Below, in pieces: positions 41,102 to 50,505 of a stretch of DNA of 64,000 bases. The DNA is from Macrococcus epidermidis (GTDB taxonomy: Bacteria; Bacillota; Bacilli; Staphylococcales; Staphylococcaceae), in contig NZ_PZJH01000006.1 in NCBI RefSeq assembly GCF_003259695.1, positions 32,036 through 96,035 on the forward strand, read 5' to 3'. The position numbers and the translations under genes are program-made. Within the stretch, counting starts at the first letter, position 1, and the number at the start of each line of letters is the position of its first letter. Under the pieces are notes generated by a model. That model ran no database searches. It was not told the DNA's origin and was given only the letters and a program-made list of their open reading frames with translations.

Positions 41102-42534
41102 TATTTCGCACCTCTTTTCAATCTGTTTTGCATCCAGTCACGGAAATTCTCTTCATCCGGCATTGGGAAATCGCGTGTATCAGTCCAGGCATGTAATGGT
41201 TTCGGTCCTTTTGTTATCATATGTTCTTGTTTATTTTCAAATGGTGCCATCATTGAAGGGGCCATCTTAGTGCCATATTTAAATAAAGTTGCATGAGATG
41301 CTCCCATACTAAATCCTTTCATGACTAATCGTTCTGCTACAGGAGACATGTGTTCTTCTTCCACAATGACACGTCTATGTTCTAACAATAAGTCATGTAA
41401 CGGGATTTTAACAGGACATGCTTCCGTACACGCACCGCATAGTGTTGATGCATATGGTAGTTCTTTATAATCTTTATAACCACCCAATAAAGGTGTCAAT
41501 ACAGCACCGACTGGTCCTGGATAGATAGAACCGTAAGAGTGTCCTCCAACCTGGCGGTATACAGGACACACGTTAACACAAGCTGCACAACGGATACATT
41601 GTAAAATAGATTGGAATTGTGTACCTAATATTTTAGAACGTCCATTATCAACGATAACTAAATGAAATTCTTCTGGTCCATCGATTTCATCATCTGCACG
41701 AGGGCCTGTTAAAGTTGTCACATAACTTGTTAAATTTTGTCCAACAGCTGCACGCGTTAACATAGAAACTAATACTTCTAATTCTTCGTGTGTTGGTACA
41801 ATACGTTCCATACCCATCACAGTAATCTGTGTTTTTGGTAATGTTGTTACCATACGTGCATTACCTTCGTTCGTTACTAATGTGAAAGATCCACTTTCAG
41901 CAACACCGAAATTACAACCTGTAATACCAACATCTGCTGACAAGAATTCTTCTCGAAGCTTTTTACGTGCAAATAAAGCTAAATCTTCAGGACTATTTGA
42001 TTTAGTGTAACCTAGTTTTTCAGTAAAAACTTTTTGAATCTGATCTTTATTCATGTGTAAAGCTGGTGTAACGATATGTGATGGTGGATTGTGATCATCA
42101 ACTTGTAAAATATATTCACCTAAGTCTGTTTCGATGACTTCACAACCAACAGCTTCCATCGCCTTATTCAAATCAATCTCTTCTGTAACCATTGATTTTG
42201 ACTTTGCTACTTTTTTCGCCTTTTTTTCTACTAATACTTTTTGAACATACTCATTTGCTTCTTCTGCAGTTTCAGCAAAAAATACATGTCCGCCTTTTGC
42301 TGCGACATTTTCTGCGAGCATATTTAAATAATAGTCTAAATTCGCTAATGTATGCTGACGGATCTCTTCAGAGTGACTTCTCCACTCCTCCCAGTTACCT
42401 AGTGATTCCTGAGACTTTATTTTTCGTTCACGCAATCTATCTTGGGCACTAGAGACCGCACCACGCATAAAATCATCTTTAAGTTCTGTTTTTACAGCTT
42501 TCTTAAATGTTTCATTACCAATTTTCATACTCAT
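41101..42534 (-). CDS. lutB: iron-sulfur lactate utilization protein B
   Basis: A 477-residue LutB with an LUD domain (residues ~60-290) and two ferredoxin-type [4Fe-4S] motifs, [12 protein letters not shown] (~309) and CGACTEACP (~360). A C-terminal DUF3390-type tail follows, ending [18 protein letters not shown]. It is coupled to lutA and lutC by TAATG overlaps on both sides. Confidence 0.96.
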   Translation of the reverse strand: MSMKIGNETFKKAVKTELKDDFMRGAVSSAQDRLRERKIKSQESLGNWEEWRSHSEEIRQHTLANLDYYLNMLAENVAAKGGHVFFAETAEEANEYVQKVLVEKKAKKVAKSKSMVTEEIDLNKAMEAVGCEVIETDLGEYILQVDDHNPPSHIVTPALHMNKDQIQKVFTEKLGYTKSNSPEDLALFARKKLREEFLSADVGITGCNFGVAESGSFTLVTNEGNARMVTTLPKTQITVMGMERIVPTHEELEVLVSMLTRAAVGQNLTSYVTTLTGPRADDEIDGPEEFHLVIVDNGRSKILGTQFQSILQCIRCAACVNVCPVYRQVGGHSYGSIYPGPVGAVLTPLLGGYKDYKELPYASTLCGACTEACPVKIPLHDLLLEHRRVIVEEEHMSPVAERLVMKGFSMGASHATLFKYGTKMAPSMMAPFENKQEHMITKGPKPLHAWTDTRDFPMPDEENFRDWMQNRLKRGAK

Positions 42535-43268
42535 TATACAGTCACCGCCTCTGTATTATTATTCAGGATTTCTACGATGTGATAAACCTTAACTTTTTCA
42601 CCTCGACGTTTTAAACGTCCTTCAATATTCATTAAGCAACTTGCATCTGCGCCAACTAAATAATCGGCACCACTTTTTACGATACAATCTACTTTTTCAT
42701 CGACCATTTCACCTGAAACATCATTCATCTTAACAGCAAATGTTCCACCGAATCCACAACAATTGTAATATTCAGGTAGCTCTACAATCTCTAATCCTTC
42801 TACTGCTGATAATAACTTCTTCGGTGGCTCTGAATTATGTAATAAACGTGTATTATGGCATGATGGATGCATTGTTGCTTTACCTTCTAACTTGGCACCT
42901 ACATCCGTAACACCAAGAACATTAACGATAAATTGTGTTACTTCATAAGATTTATCCGCCAAACGTTTTGCGCGATCACGCCACACCATATCATCTTTAA
43001 ATAAATCTGGATAATGTTTAAACATTGTAATACATGAACCAGACGGTGCTACAACATACTCTGAATTTTCAAAAGCTTTGATCATGTTTTGTGCGGCTTT
43101 TTTCGTTTCTTCATGATATCCAGAATTATATGCCGGTTGCCCACAACATACTTGTGCCGCAGGAAAGTCCACTTCACAACCTAATTTTTCAAGTAATTCT
43201 ACAGTTGCAATACCCACTCTTTTTTCAAAAACGTCTACTAAACATGTACTAAATAAACTTACTTTCAT
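42534..43268 (-). CDS. lutA: Fe-S oxidoreductase, lactate utilization protein A
   Basis: A 244-residue LutA/GlpC-type protein with two CCG domains: [15 protein letters not shown] (~40) and [11 protein letters not shown] (~170), whose cysteines bind an iron-sulfur cluster. First gene of lutABC. Its leader carries a sigma-A promoter (43352-43380) and two palindromes that are candidate LutR operators. Confidence 0.96.
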   Translation of the reverse strand: MKVSLFSTCLVDVFEKRVGIATVELLEKLGCEVDFPAAQVCCGQPAYNSGYHEETKKAAQNMIKAFENSEYVVAPSGSCITMFKHYPDLFKDDMVWRDRAKRLADKSYEVTQFIVNVLGVTDVGAKLEGKATMHPSCHNTRLLHNSEPPKKLLSAVEGLEIVELPEYYNCCGFGGTFAVKMNDVSGEMVDEKVDCIVKSGADYLVGADASCLMNIEGRLKRRGEKVKVYHIVEILNNNTEAVTV

Positions 43269-43287
43269 AATGAAACACCCCTCTAGT

Positions 43288-43311
43288 TATCAATATCGCC
43301 CAATATTGATA
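43288..43311. promoter_or_regulatory. AT-rich palindrome in the lut leader
   Basis: TATCAATAT, 6-nt spacer CGCCCA, ATATTGATA is a perfect 9-bp inverted repeat located 20 nt upstream of the lutA ATG, downstream of the likely start site. It could be a second operator or an mRNA hairpin affecting translation. Confidence 0.5.
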
Positions 43312-43318
43312 AAATTTT

Positions 43319-43335
43319 CAGTCATCGGATGACTG
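43319..43335. promoter_or_regulatory. palindromic operator, candidate LutR site
   Basis: CAGTCATCGGATGACTG is a perfect 17-bp palindrome about 10-25 nt downstream of the predicted lut transcription start. The gene for a FadR-type GntR regulator is adjacent. The position suits a roadblock/repressor operator. Confidence 0.55.
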
Positions 43336-43351
43336 TATCTCTAACAGTACT

Positions 43352-43380
43352 ATTTTATTGGAATGATAATCTAAATGCAA
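43352..43380 (-). promoter_or_regulatory. lutABC promoter
   Basis: TTGCAT, 17 nt, TAAAAT on the minus strand, between the regulator gene and lutA. It places the transcription start just upstream of the 17-bp palindrome. Confidence 0.6.
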
Positions 43381-43397
43381 GTGACAAAATTCCATTC

Positions 43398-44105
43398 TTA
43401 CTTTGTTTCTAAATGTTCTAATAGTACATATTCCACTTCTTCTAAATGTTTAAGCATCTTTTCTTCAGAAAGTTTTATATCTTTTTGTTTGATTGCTTCA
43501 TAAATCTCAAGATGTTCTTTATATAACTTCTCGATAGATTTCGTTTCTGTATAAATCCAGATTTTACGCGTCTCTTTCATTGTTGTCTTCACTTTATCTG
43601 ATACTTCTACTAATAGTTGAGCTAACAACTCATTCTTAGTAGCTTTAGCAATCGCTAAATGGAAAGCAAAGTCACTTTGTTCACCAATTGCTTTATTATG
43701 TACTGCTAGTTTCATCTGCTCGAGTGCATCTTTAATATTCTGTAAATCCTTTTCTGAATGCTTCACAGCAGCACGACCTGCAGCGCCAACTTCTATAATT
43801 TTACGTACTTCTAATAAATCAATAATATCTTTTTTAGTATATACTGACATCTCTTTAGAAAAGACTTTAGGTTTAATATGCTTTACAAACGTTCCTTCAC
43901 CATGACGGATTTCAACGAGTTCCATTACACGCAAAGCATTTAAAGCTTCTCTAATAGATGCTTGTCCTACGCCATAATCTTGAGCGAGTTTTTGAATCGA
44001 TGGCAGTTTTTCATCGATCTCAAATTCACCTTCTTTGATTTGCATAATAATGCGATCTGCAATCTCTTCATATAATTTCTTCTTTTCAATTCTTACCACA
44101 TTCAT
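43398..44105 (-). CDS. lutR: GntR/FadR-family regulator (LutR-like)
   Basis: A 235-residue repressor with an N-terminal winged helix (LYEEIADRIIMQIKEGEFEI, then LAQDYGVGQASIREALNALR recognition helix) and a FadR-type FCD ligand domain (VRKIIEVGAAGRAAVKHSEK; metal-site histidines near residues 150-220). In Bacillus, LutR represses lutABC until lactate is present; the direct upstream position supports the same role. GGAGG precedes the ATG. Confidence 0.88.
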   Translation of the reverse strand: MNVVRIEKKKLYEEIADRIIMQIKEGEFEIDEKLPSIQKLAQDYGVGQASIREALNALRVMELVEIRHGEGTFVKHIKPKVFSKEMSVYTKKDIIDLLEVRKIIEVGAAGRAAVKHSEKDLQNIKDALEQMKLAVHNKAIGEQSDFAFHLAIAKATKNELLAQLLVEVSDKVKTTMKETRKIWIYTETKSIEKLYKEHLEIYEAIKQKDIKLSEEKMLKHLEEVEYVLLEHLETK

Positions 44106-44169
44106 TCCTCCGATATGCCCTATTGGTGCTATTATATCAAAGGATAAGTTAAGTGTGAGGTTTTAAAAA

Positions 44170-44198
44170 TAAAAAAGACAGGTAATTACCCTGTCTTT
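44170..44198 (-). terminator. intrinsic terminator
   Basis: AAAGACAGG...CCCTGTCTTT hairpin followed by a T-rich run on the minus strand, immediately after the secreted nuclease gene. Confidence 0.85.
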
Positions 44199-44205
44199 AG
44201 CAATA

Positions 44206-46392
44206 TTATTTATGCTTCATTTTGCCAACCGGTTTTGTGTATCCAGCTGAAATATTTTGTTTATCAAGTTCATTAATCTCTAATTTGACTTCCCCATTGA
44301 TAATATCTGAATCTACTTCGTCATCACCTTTATCATTAAACGTTTCAATAAGTCCATTTGGTTGTTCGAAACGTAATGTATAGTGACCGTTTAATAATAA
44401 TGCTTTATATTCACCATTGTTGTCAGTAACCACTTCTTCAACAAGTTCATTTTCTTTGTAGATTGACACTTTTATATTTTTTAATAATTTATCTGGACGG
44501 TCAAATTTACCATTGTGGTTTTGATCTAAGAAAGCTATTCCAGATAAAGTCTTTGGTACTTCTTTAACGATTTCTTTTTCTACAATATCTACTGGAAGTA
44601 ATTTATAGTTATCATAACTGTATGTTACTACACCTGTAATAGCATGATATGTTTTACCTACTTCTAATCCTGATTTTACTTTAATCATAAACGTTTTGCC
44701 GTTTTCATCTTCTACTGTATATTCCTGATGCTCATTAACTGATTTTACTGTAACATCGTTAATTGTAATTAATTCTGCTTCTTCTGTTTCACCGATAGCA
44801 GATAAGTCTTTAATTTCAGGTGTCACTTTTGAAGTGCCTGTTACTTTAATATTTTCAGATTCGATTTGATATAATCCGAAATATTCACTTGTTTCTCCAG
44901 TAGCTTCAATGACATCACCAATATTAGGTTTTACTGTTTTACTGCGGACAACAATGCCACCAGTATTGTCCTGAATATAAATGTTATAACCGTCAATATG
45001 TGTCACTGTCCCAGTTACAATTGCATTAGTACCTTTACCTGATTCACGAGCTGTCTGAATATCCATCACTTTTGCTGGCTCAGTCACGACTTCTCCTTCA
45101 CCATTTCCTGAAGCTGGTGTATAACCTTGTGCAATTGCTTCTTCTTTAGTAAAAAAGATACGTTTATCTACTGGTACCTGATCGTAGTTTTGCGGATCAT
45201 AAAATACTTTCGTATCAGAATTACCAACATATCTTAAGAAACCTTTGCCATCATATCGTGCACGGAATGCAAAAGGCAATTCCATTTGAGGATTTTCTCT
45301 ATTCCACATACCAATTCCAGTATCTTGCGCTGCTTTTACTGCTGATTGAAACATGTTATAGTCATCCATACTTAATACTGGCCAGATAAAGTAAGTTGCA
45401 GCAAAACCTTCTCTTACCATCTCTAAATTAATGTTCACATTGTCACTCGTGCGGATAACTTGTCCTAATACACGTCCGTAGTCATCCGTAATGTGATCTT
45501 TGTTCACCTTCACTGTAATATCCATACCCGCAGTTAATTTTTCATTCAATGCTTTTTTCGCTAATTCTCCATAATATTTTTGATTATGGTTTAAGTCTGT
45601 TGTAATTAAACTTTCGTCATACGCATCTAAATGATATGTTTCAGCTGTATCCATATTCACGAAACGAATAGTATCAGCGCCCATAATAGCAGGTGAAATT
45701 TTAATCGTATCTCCATCTACTACTCGTAAAACTTTCACTTGATACTCATCTTTAGCAACTTCTGCTGGCGGTGCTATAACTGTACCATCGAACTGACCTA
45801 GTTGATCAAATGTATCTTTCGGTAATGCAATAAATTGTTGATTTGGATTGTATGCATCTTCAATATTTGTATCAGCTGTCATTAATTCGTTTGTTCGTAC
45901 TAACGTCATATCTAATGTTGAAACGTCTGTTCCGAAATCCGTTCCTGGATCTACTCCAATTTGTCCGATAGAATCCTGAATAACGCCATCTTTAGTTACT
46001 GCATCATAATTTTGGAATAAAACGATTGTGTCATCACCATTGAAATTCATTACAGCGCTACCTGTTGTAAGTTGCGCCTTTGATAACACCGCTTCACCAG
46101 CATTTTGATTTGCAACAACATATGTTGATTTTGCATTGATCGTACCTGATAACTTTAAAGCTGTAACCGTTCCAGTTGTTCTGTTTGCACCATTCGTAAA
46201 AGTAACAAGACTATAATTTGATAAATCGACTGGTGTATCGCCTGGGTTATAAATTTCAAGTGCTTTGTTATAGCTAGAACCTTCTACATACTCAGAAATT
46301 AATAAATTAGATGCCGCATGCGCTTCTTTTGAATAAGGCATCATTGAAATCATTAATGCAACTACTAATACGAGTCTTAAGATTTGTTTCAT
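44206..46392 (-). CDS. secreted multidomain nuclease (LTD / SNase / OB / Cna-B-like)
   Basis: A 728-residue exported protein. Residues 1-26 are a signal peptide ending KEAHA. Then come a lamin-tail domain (~28-205; LLISEYVEGSSYNKALEIYN), a thermonuclease-like domain (~220-370) with VVDGDTIKI, the Arg/Asp/Glu set RFVNMDTAET and DDYGRVLGQV, an OB-type segment (~435-615; GTNAIVTGTVTHIDGYNIYI), and a C-terminal SdrD-B/Cna-B-like domain (~637-720; GIAFLDQNHNGKFDRPDKLL). It resembles B. subtilis YhcR but lacks its 5'-nucleotidase part. No LPXTG sorting motif is present, so it is probably released. Likely role: degradation of extracellular DNA or RNA. Confidence 0.88.
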   Translation of the reverse strand: MKQILRLVLVVALMISMMPYSKEAHAASNLLISEYVEGSSYNKALEIYNPGDTPVDLSNYSLVTFTNGANRTTGTVTALKLSGTINAKSTYVVANQNAGEAVLSKAQLTTGSAVMNFNGDDTIVLFQNYDAVTKDGVIQDSIGQIGVDPGTDFGTDVSTLDMTLVRTNELMTADTNIEDAYNPNQQFIALPKDTFDQLGQFDGTVIAPPAEVAKDEYQVKVLRVVDGDTIKISPAIMGADTIRFVNMDTAETYHLDAYDESLITTDLNHNQKYYGELAKKALNEKLTAGMDITVKVNKDHITDDYGRVLGQVIRTSDNVNINLEMVREGFAATYFIWPVLSMDDYNMFQSAVKAAQDTGIGMWNRENPQMELPFAFRARYDGKGFLRYVGNSDTKVFYDPQNYDQVPVDKRIFFTKEEAIAQGYTPASGNGEGEVVTEPAKVMDIQTARESGKGTNAIVTGTVTHIDGYNIYIQDNTGGIVVRSKTVKPNIGDVIEATGETSEYFGLYQIESENIKVTGTSKVTPEIKDLSAIGETEEAELITINDVTVKSVNEHQEYTVEDENGKTFMIKVKSGLEVGKTYHAITGVVTYSYDNYKLLPVDIVEKEIVKEVPKTLSGIAFLDQNHNGKFDRPDKLLKNIKVSIYKENELVEEVVTDNNGEYKALLLNGHYTLRFEQPNGLIETFNDKGDDEVDSDIINGEVKLEINELDKQNISAGYTKPVGKMKHK

Positions 46393-46509
46393 GTCCTTTA
46401 CTCCTCAAATGTGAATTAATATTACTTATTCACTGTATCAGTTGTATGTGTATTTCATATTTATTTTTTGTAAATTTATTGTTAAATAAATAAGGGTGAA
46501 ACATAGGTC

Positions 46510-46657
46510 TTAGCTCTCTTCTGTTTAACATCTTAAACGGCGGAACAGAAGTTGCCCCTACGACAAAAACCGAACAAAAACTATAAATCAAAGCGCGATT
46601 TATTAGTTTTGTCCGGTTTTTGCTTGCGGCAGAACACTTCTGTCCTAGCCTCTCCTA
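46510..46657. repeat. long imperfect inverted repeat, dispersed-type intergenic element
   Basis: A nested hairpin of about 105 nt or more centred near 46593. The inner arms are AAAAACCG-AACAAAAACTA-TAAATC and GATTTATTAGTTTTGTCCGG-TTTTT; the outer arms contain GGAACAGAAGT and ACTTCTGTCC. On the minus strand it starts AGGCTAGGACAGAAGTG, like the GGGACAGAA-type intergenic repeats scattered in staphylococcal genomes. It lies just downstream of the alpha-glucosidase gene, where it can act as a terminator. Confidence 0.6.
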
Positions 46658-46660
46658 TCA

Positions 46661-48331
46661 TTAATGCACTTTATAAACTCTTGCCTCAAAAGGCATCAGT
46701 GTAAATACATCAGCTGATTGTTTATCAATTGGATAGTTGTTCAATACTTGTTTTTCTTTAGCTAAATCGAGCTTTTCATCTGTCTTTAAAGTGACTTTGT
46801 CGTGACTTAAATTTCCTAAAATAATATATTGTTCATCATCTAATGTACGCGTATATGCAAAAACATTTTTGTCTTCCGGATAGATTAAATCAAATGTTCC
46901 ATATGTTAATGTTAAGTTTTCCTTCTTTAATTGAATCATTTTTTTATAGAAATTTAATAGTGAATCTTCTTTTCTTTCCTGTACGAAAACATTAATCTCT
47001 TCATAATTTGGATTCACTTTTAACCAAGGTGTACCCGTTGTGAAACCTGCATTTTTTGTATCATCCCATTGCATCGGTGTACGCGTATTATCTCTTGAGA
47101 TACGCCCTAACATTTCTAACACCGCTTCTTTTGTCATTCCTTTTTTAAGTTCCTGATTATAAATATTTTTAGCATGCACATCATCGAAATCATCTATTGT
47201 TTCAAAAGGATAATTGGTCATCCCAATTTCCTGACCTTGATATATAAACGGCGTACCTTGCAACAAGAAATATACAATAGCATGACTTGTGGAGCTTTCA
47301 AACCAATAATTTACATCGTCACCCCATGTAGATGAAACACGCTGACGGTCATGATTCTCAATGAACAATGCATTCCATCCTGTTGCTTCTAATCCTTTCT
47401 GCCATTCACTTAATACTTTTTTGTAACCTAATATATCAAAACTTTTACCTACATTGTGATCCCATAGATTTAAATGTTCAAATTGAAAGACCATGTTAAA
47501 CTTACCGTTATCTTTGCCAACCCACTCATCAGCATCTTTGGTTGTGACACCGTTTGCCTCACCAACCGTCATTATGTCATACTTATCAAAAGTGTTTTCT
47601 TTTAATTCCTGTAAATAGTTTTGAATCCCAGGCTGATTCATATGGCCATCAAAAGATTCAGCGTAGCCTAACTTATCAACATTGGGTAAGTCACCTTTTT
47701 CGAAACTTTTTTTGATGTGACTGATAGCATCTACTCTAAAACCATCGATTCCCTTATCAAGCCACCAGTTCACCATATTATAGATTGCTTGACGCATATC
47801 TTTATTTTCCCAGTTTAAATCGGGTTGTTTTCTGCTAAATACATGCATGTAATATTGATCAGTTGTCACATCATATTCCCATGCCGAGCCTTCAAATATA
47901 CTTGCCCAGTTATTCGGTTCTTTATCTGCTTTACCATCTTTCCATATATACCAGTCACGAAATGTATTATCTTTACTCTTTCGAGCTTCAACAAACCATT
48001 GATGTTCATCACTTGTATGGTTGATTACAAGATCTAAGATAAGTTTCATACCTCGCTCATGCACTTCATGTAATAATCGATCAAAGTCTTCCATCGTTCC
48101 AAAATCTCTCATGATTGCTTGATAATCGCTAATATCATAGCCATTATCATCGTTAGGCGATTCAAATATCGGACTCACCCATATTACATCTATTCCCAAT
48201 GCTTTCAAATAATCAAGCTTTTCAGTAATTCCATTAATATCACCGATTCCATCGCCATTTGAATCTTTAAAACTTCTTGGATAAACTTGATAGCATACCG
48301 CTTCTTTCCACCATTTTCTTTCTACCGCCAT
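46661..48331 (-). CDS. GH13 alpha-glucosidase (oligo-1,6-glucosidase type)
   Basis: A 556-residue cytoplasmic glycoside hydrolase of family 13, hydrolysing alpha-1,4 or alpha-1,6 glucosidic bonds of short oligosaccharides (maltose, isomaltose or trehalose-phosphate type). The catalytic residues are Asp201 (GFRVDAISH), Glu258 (TVGEANG) and Asp328 (IENHDRQR). The region after Asp201 matches MalL/TreC-type enzymes; the exact substrate is not assigned. It lacks a signal peptide. It is 9 nt downstream of the GTPase gene with AGGAGG in between, so the two are one transcript. No sugar transporter is adjacent. Confidence 0.92.
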   Translation of the reverse strand: MAVERKWWKEAVCYQVYPRSFKDSNGDGIGDINGITEKLDYLKALGIDVIWVSPIFESPNDDNGYDISDYQAIMRDFGTMEDFDRLLHEVHERGMKLILDLVINHTSDEHQWFVEARKSKDNTFRDWYIWKDGKADKEPNNWASIFEGSAWEYDVTTDQYYMHVFSRKQPDLNWENKDMRQAIYNMVNWWLDKGIDGFRVDAISHIKKSFEKGDLPNVDKLGYAESFDGHMNQPGIQNYLQELKENTFDKYDIMTVGEANGVTTKDADEWVGKDNGKFNMVFQFEHLNLWDHNVGKSFDILGYKKVLSEWQKGLEATGWNALFIENHDRQRVSSTWGDDVNYWFESSTSHAIVYFLLQGTPFIYQGQEIGMTNYPFETIDDFDDVHAKNIYNQELKKGMTKEAVLEMLGRISRDNTRTPMQWDDTKNAGFTTGTPWLKVNPNYEEINVFVQERKEDSLLNFYKKMIQLKKENLTLTYGTFDLIYPEDKNVFAYTRTLDDEQYIILGNLSHDKVTLKTDEKLDLAKEKQVLNNYPIDKQSADVFTLMPFEARVYKVH

Positions 48332-48340
48332 AGCGACCTC

Positions 48341-49405
48341 CTATTGTGCATTATTATTTTGTTTTTGGTCATCTTCTATCACTTCACGTGCAATCTGCTT
48401 AATTTCTTCTACATATTTAGCAACAGCTTGAAATATTGGAAATGTATTTGTCAAGCCCATCTCTAAAATAGAAGAAACAGCCGCTGTTACAGGGTTGATA
48501 CTTTTCATTTTAAACGATGTTCTAATTAATTGCACAATTTTTGTAAACTCCATCAGTTGCGACAGCCCATTATTTTTATCTTTTTCTTTCATTTCTTCAA
48601 ACTCACGGACAAATTTATCTATATCAATCCATTCTTTTCGACGCTCCATTATGTCATCTTCCTGGATTTTAAAATGTGTCATTATCGTACGTTCAATAAC
48701 TTTAAAATTTTCCTTTAAGACAATCTTTTTAAAGCTCGGCGTGAACAGTTTAGGAAATGATGAGTTTACTTTATAATTCAAATAGCTATCGAGATAAGCA
48801 GCATCATTGTATCTTTGCATATATTCTTTTTGTTCTTCTTCAAATATACTTTCAATATGTAATTTAAGTGTTTCAATCCCTGTACCATCTAAAGCACTTG
48901 TAAAGTGATAGTTAAGTGGCGTCTTTATATAAGGCTTTAACGTCACTTTTAGTTCCGTATCTTTATCACGCATTAATATTTCTTTGTCATCTTTACCGTT
49001 CACATCGATTAACGCATCTACTTTGTTGTAGATAAACGTAATCATCTTATCTTGTTTGCTTAAATATTTAATCATCTCAATATCTACTTCTTTGATTTTA
49101 CTTGAAAAAATATAAAAGTAATGTTCTATCGCTGCTTCATTCTGAATAATCTTTTTATATTTTTGAACAGTTACTTCTTCTGTCCCAACACCTGGAAAAT
49201 CCACCAAAAATCCATAATCATTATATGGATAAGTCGTAGTTTCTAAAGTAGCATCTGTATGCACAGATGTATGTGCTTTAGCTGGACACAGCGCATTAAT
49301 CAATGCACTTTTTCCTGCATCTGGTTGTCCTATAATTCCTATTTTATTCAGCGATCTATTTCTAATAAACGTTTCGTATGCTCTAATTAATGGATGCTTC
49401 TCCAT
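48341..49405 (-). CDS. dynamin/IRG-like GTPase, unknown role
   Basis: A 354-residue P-loop GTPase. G1 is GQPDAGKS (residues 26-33), a switch-region Thr lies at 53-58 (TLETTTY), G3 is DFPG (69-72), G4 is NKVD (127-130) and G5-like is TSALDG. The C-terminal ~160 residues are alpha-helical with hydrophobic patches (INPVTAAVSSILEMGLTN), a layout seen in interferon-inducible-GTPase-like and YcjX-like proteins rather than Era or EngA. I cannot name a function. The ATG at 49405 is chosen because AAGGGT lies 7-9 nt upstream. It heads an operon with the alpha-glucosidase. Confidence 0.82.
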   Translation of the reverse strand: MEKHPLIRAYETFIRNRSLNKIGIIGQPDAGKSALINALCPAKAHTSVHTDATLETTTYPYNDYGFLVDFPGVGTEEVTVQKYKKIIQNEAAIEHYFYIFSSKIKEVDIEMIKYLSKQDKMITFIYNKVDALIDVNGKDDKEILMRDKDTELKVTLKPYIKTPLNYHFTSALDGTGIETLKLHIESIFEEEQKEYMQRYNDAAYLDSYLNYKVNSSFPKLFTPSFKKIVLKENFKVIERTIMTHFKIQEDDIMERRKEWIDIDKFVREFEEMKEKDKNNGLSQLMEFTKIVQLIRTSFKMKSINPVTAAVSSILEMGLTNTFPIFQAVAKYVEEIKQIAREVIEDDQKQNNNAQ

Positions 49406-49465
49406 AACTGTCACCCTTCCACATTATTTCTATTCTTATTCCCCTTTCTGTTCACAACAAGCATA

Positions 49466-49499
49466 AAAAGGCACATTTCCAGTCAGAAAATGTACCTTT
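49466..49499 (-). terminator. intrinsic terminator of fhuCBG
   Basis: On the minus strand AAAGGTACATTTT, a short loop and AAATGTGCCTTTTT form an interrupted stem with a T-run, directly after fhuG. Confidence 0.8.
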
Positions 49500-49506
49500 C
49501 ATCGCA

Positions 49507-50505
49507 CTACAATCCTCTACGCATTAAATAAAGAAAGTATGGTGCTCCAATAATACTTACTATGATACCTGCAGGCATGCCAGCAGGTTCTATTAAAAGA
49601 CGACCTAAAGTATCAGAAAAACTTAAAAGTATCGCACCTAACAATATTGTAATCGGAATAAAAACCTGATGTCTCGGACCAACTAATTGACGTGCAATGT
49701 GAGGAGCTATCAAACCCACGAATGCTATACTACCACAAATTGAAACTGCGCTTGCACACAACATTACAGAAATAATCAGAATCACTAATCTTTCTCTATT
49801 AATCCTTATGCCAAGACCTGTTGAAATATGTTCATGTGTATTAAGAATATTTAGTATATCTAGTTTCAGCAAAAGGATAGGTATCGTGATAATTAATACG
49901 GTAATAATCATCCAGACGAATGGCCATGTATCACCCCATATATTACCACCTAGCCATTTAGAGATAAATTCAACATCTTCTTTATTAAATGTCGATGTCA
50001 TCATAATCATCGCACCAGCGAGGGCAGTAGACAACCCAACCCCTATAAGAATCATTTGCATCGGATTTAAACCACGTTTAGAACTACTCAACAGAAATAC
50101 TGTCGCTGCTGTAATCAGACCACCAATCAAACTAAATAGCGGCAGTACATATACAAAATTACTGCTGTCGACCGGCATGAATATCATCAGCAATGCTATA
50201 AAGAAGCCACTGCCTGCGTTTATCCCTATAATACCTGGATCTGCCAGTGGATTTTTAGTAATACTTTGCAGTAGTGCACCACTTAAACTAAGTGCAGCAC
50301 CACACAATATCGTTACAAGTAATCTTGGCATACGAAATTCATATAGCACCATCGTATCAGTTTCATTTCCCATACCAAATAATGTTTTTAAGAATTGTAA
50401 TGGTGACATCTTAAAATCCCCAACAGTCATACTCACTGTAATGATTGCAAATAAAATTATAATCAAAATAGTTGGTACAAACACATTTTTAATTTTTGTA
50501 TGCAT
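49507..50505 (-). CDS. fhuG: ferric hydroxamate ABC transporter permease FhuG
   Basis: A FecCD-family permease of 332 residues with about nine or ten helices; the signature GNPLADPG follows ALLQSITK near residue 66, and the ATPase-docking GLIAPHIARQLVG lies near residue 265. Together with FhuB and FhuC it imports Fe(III)-hydroxamate siderophores. Its ATG overlaps the fhuB stop as TAATG. Confidence 0.92.
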   Translation of the reverse strand: MHTKIKNVFVPTILIIILFAIITVSMTVGDFKMSPLQFLKTLFGMGNETDTMVLYEFRMPRLLVTILCGAALSLSGALLQSITKNPLADPGIIGINAGSGFFIALLMIFMPVDSSNFVYVLPLFSLIGGLITAATVFLLSSSKRGLNPMQMILIGVGLSTALAGAMIMMTSTFNKEDVEFISKWLGGNIWGDTWPFVWMIITVLIITIPILLLKLDILNILNTHEHISTGLGIRINRERLVILIISVMLCASAVSICGSIAFVGLIAPHIARQLVGPRHQVFIPITILLGAILLSFSDTLGRLLIEPAGMPAGIIVSIIGAPYFLYLMRRGL

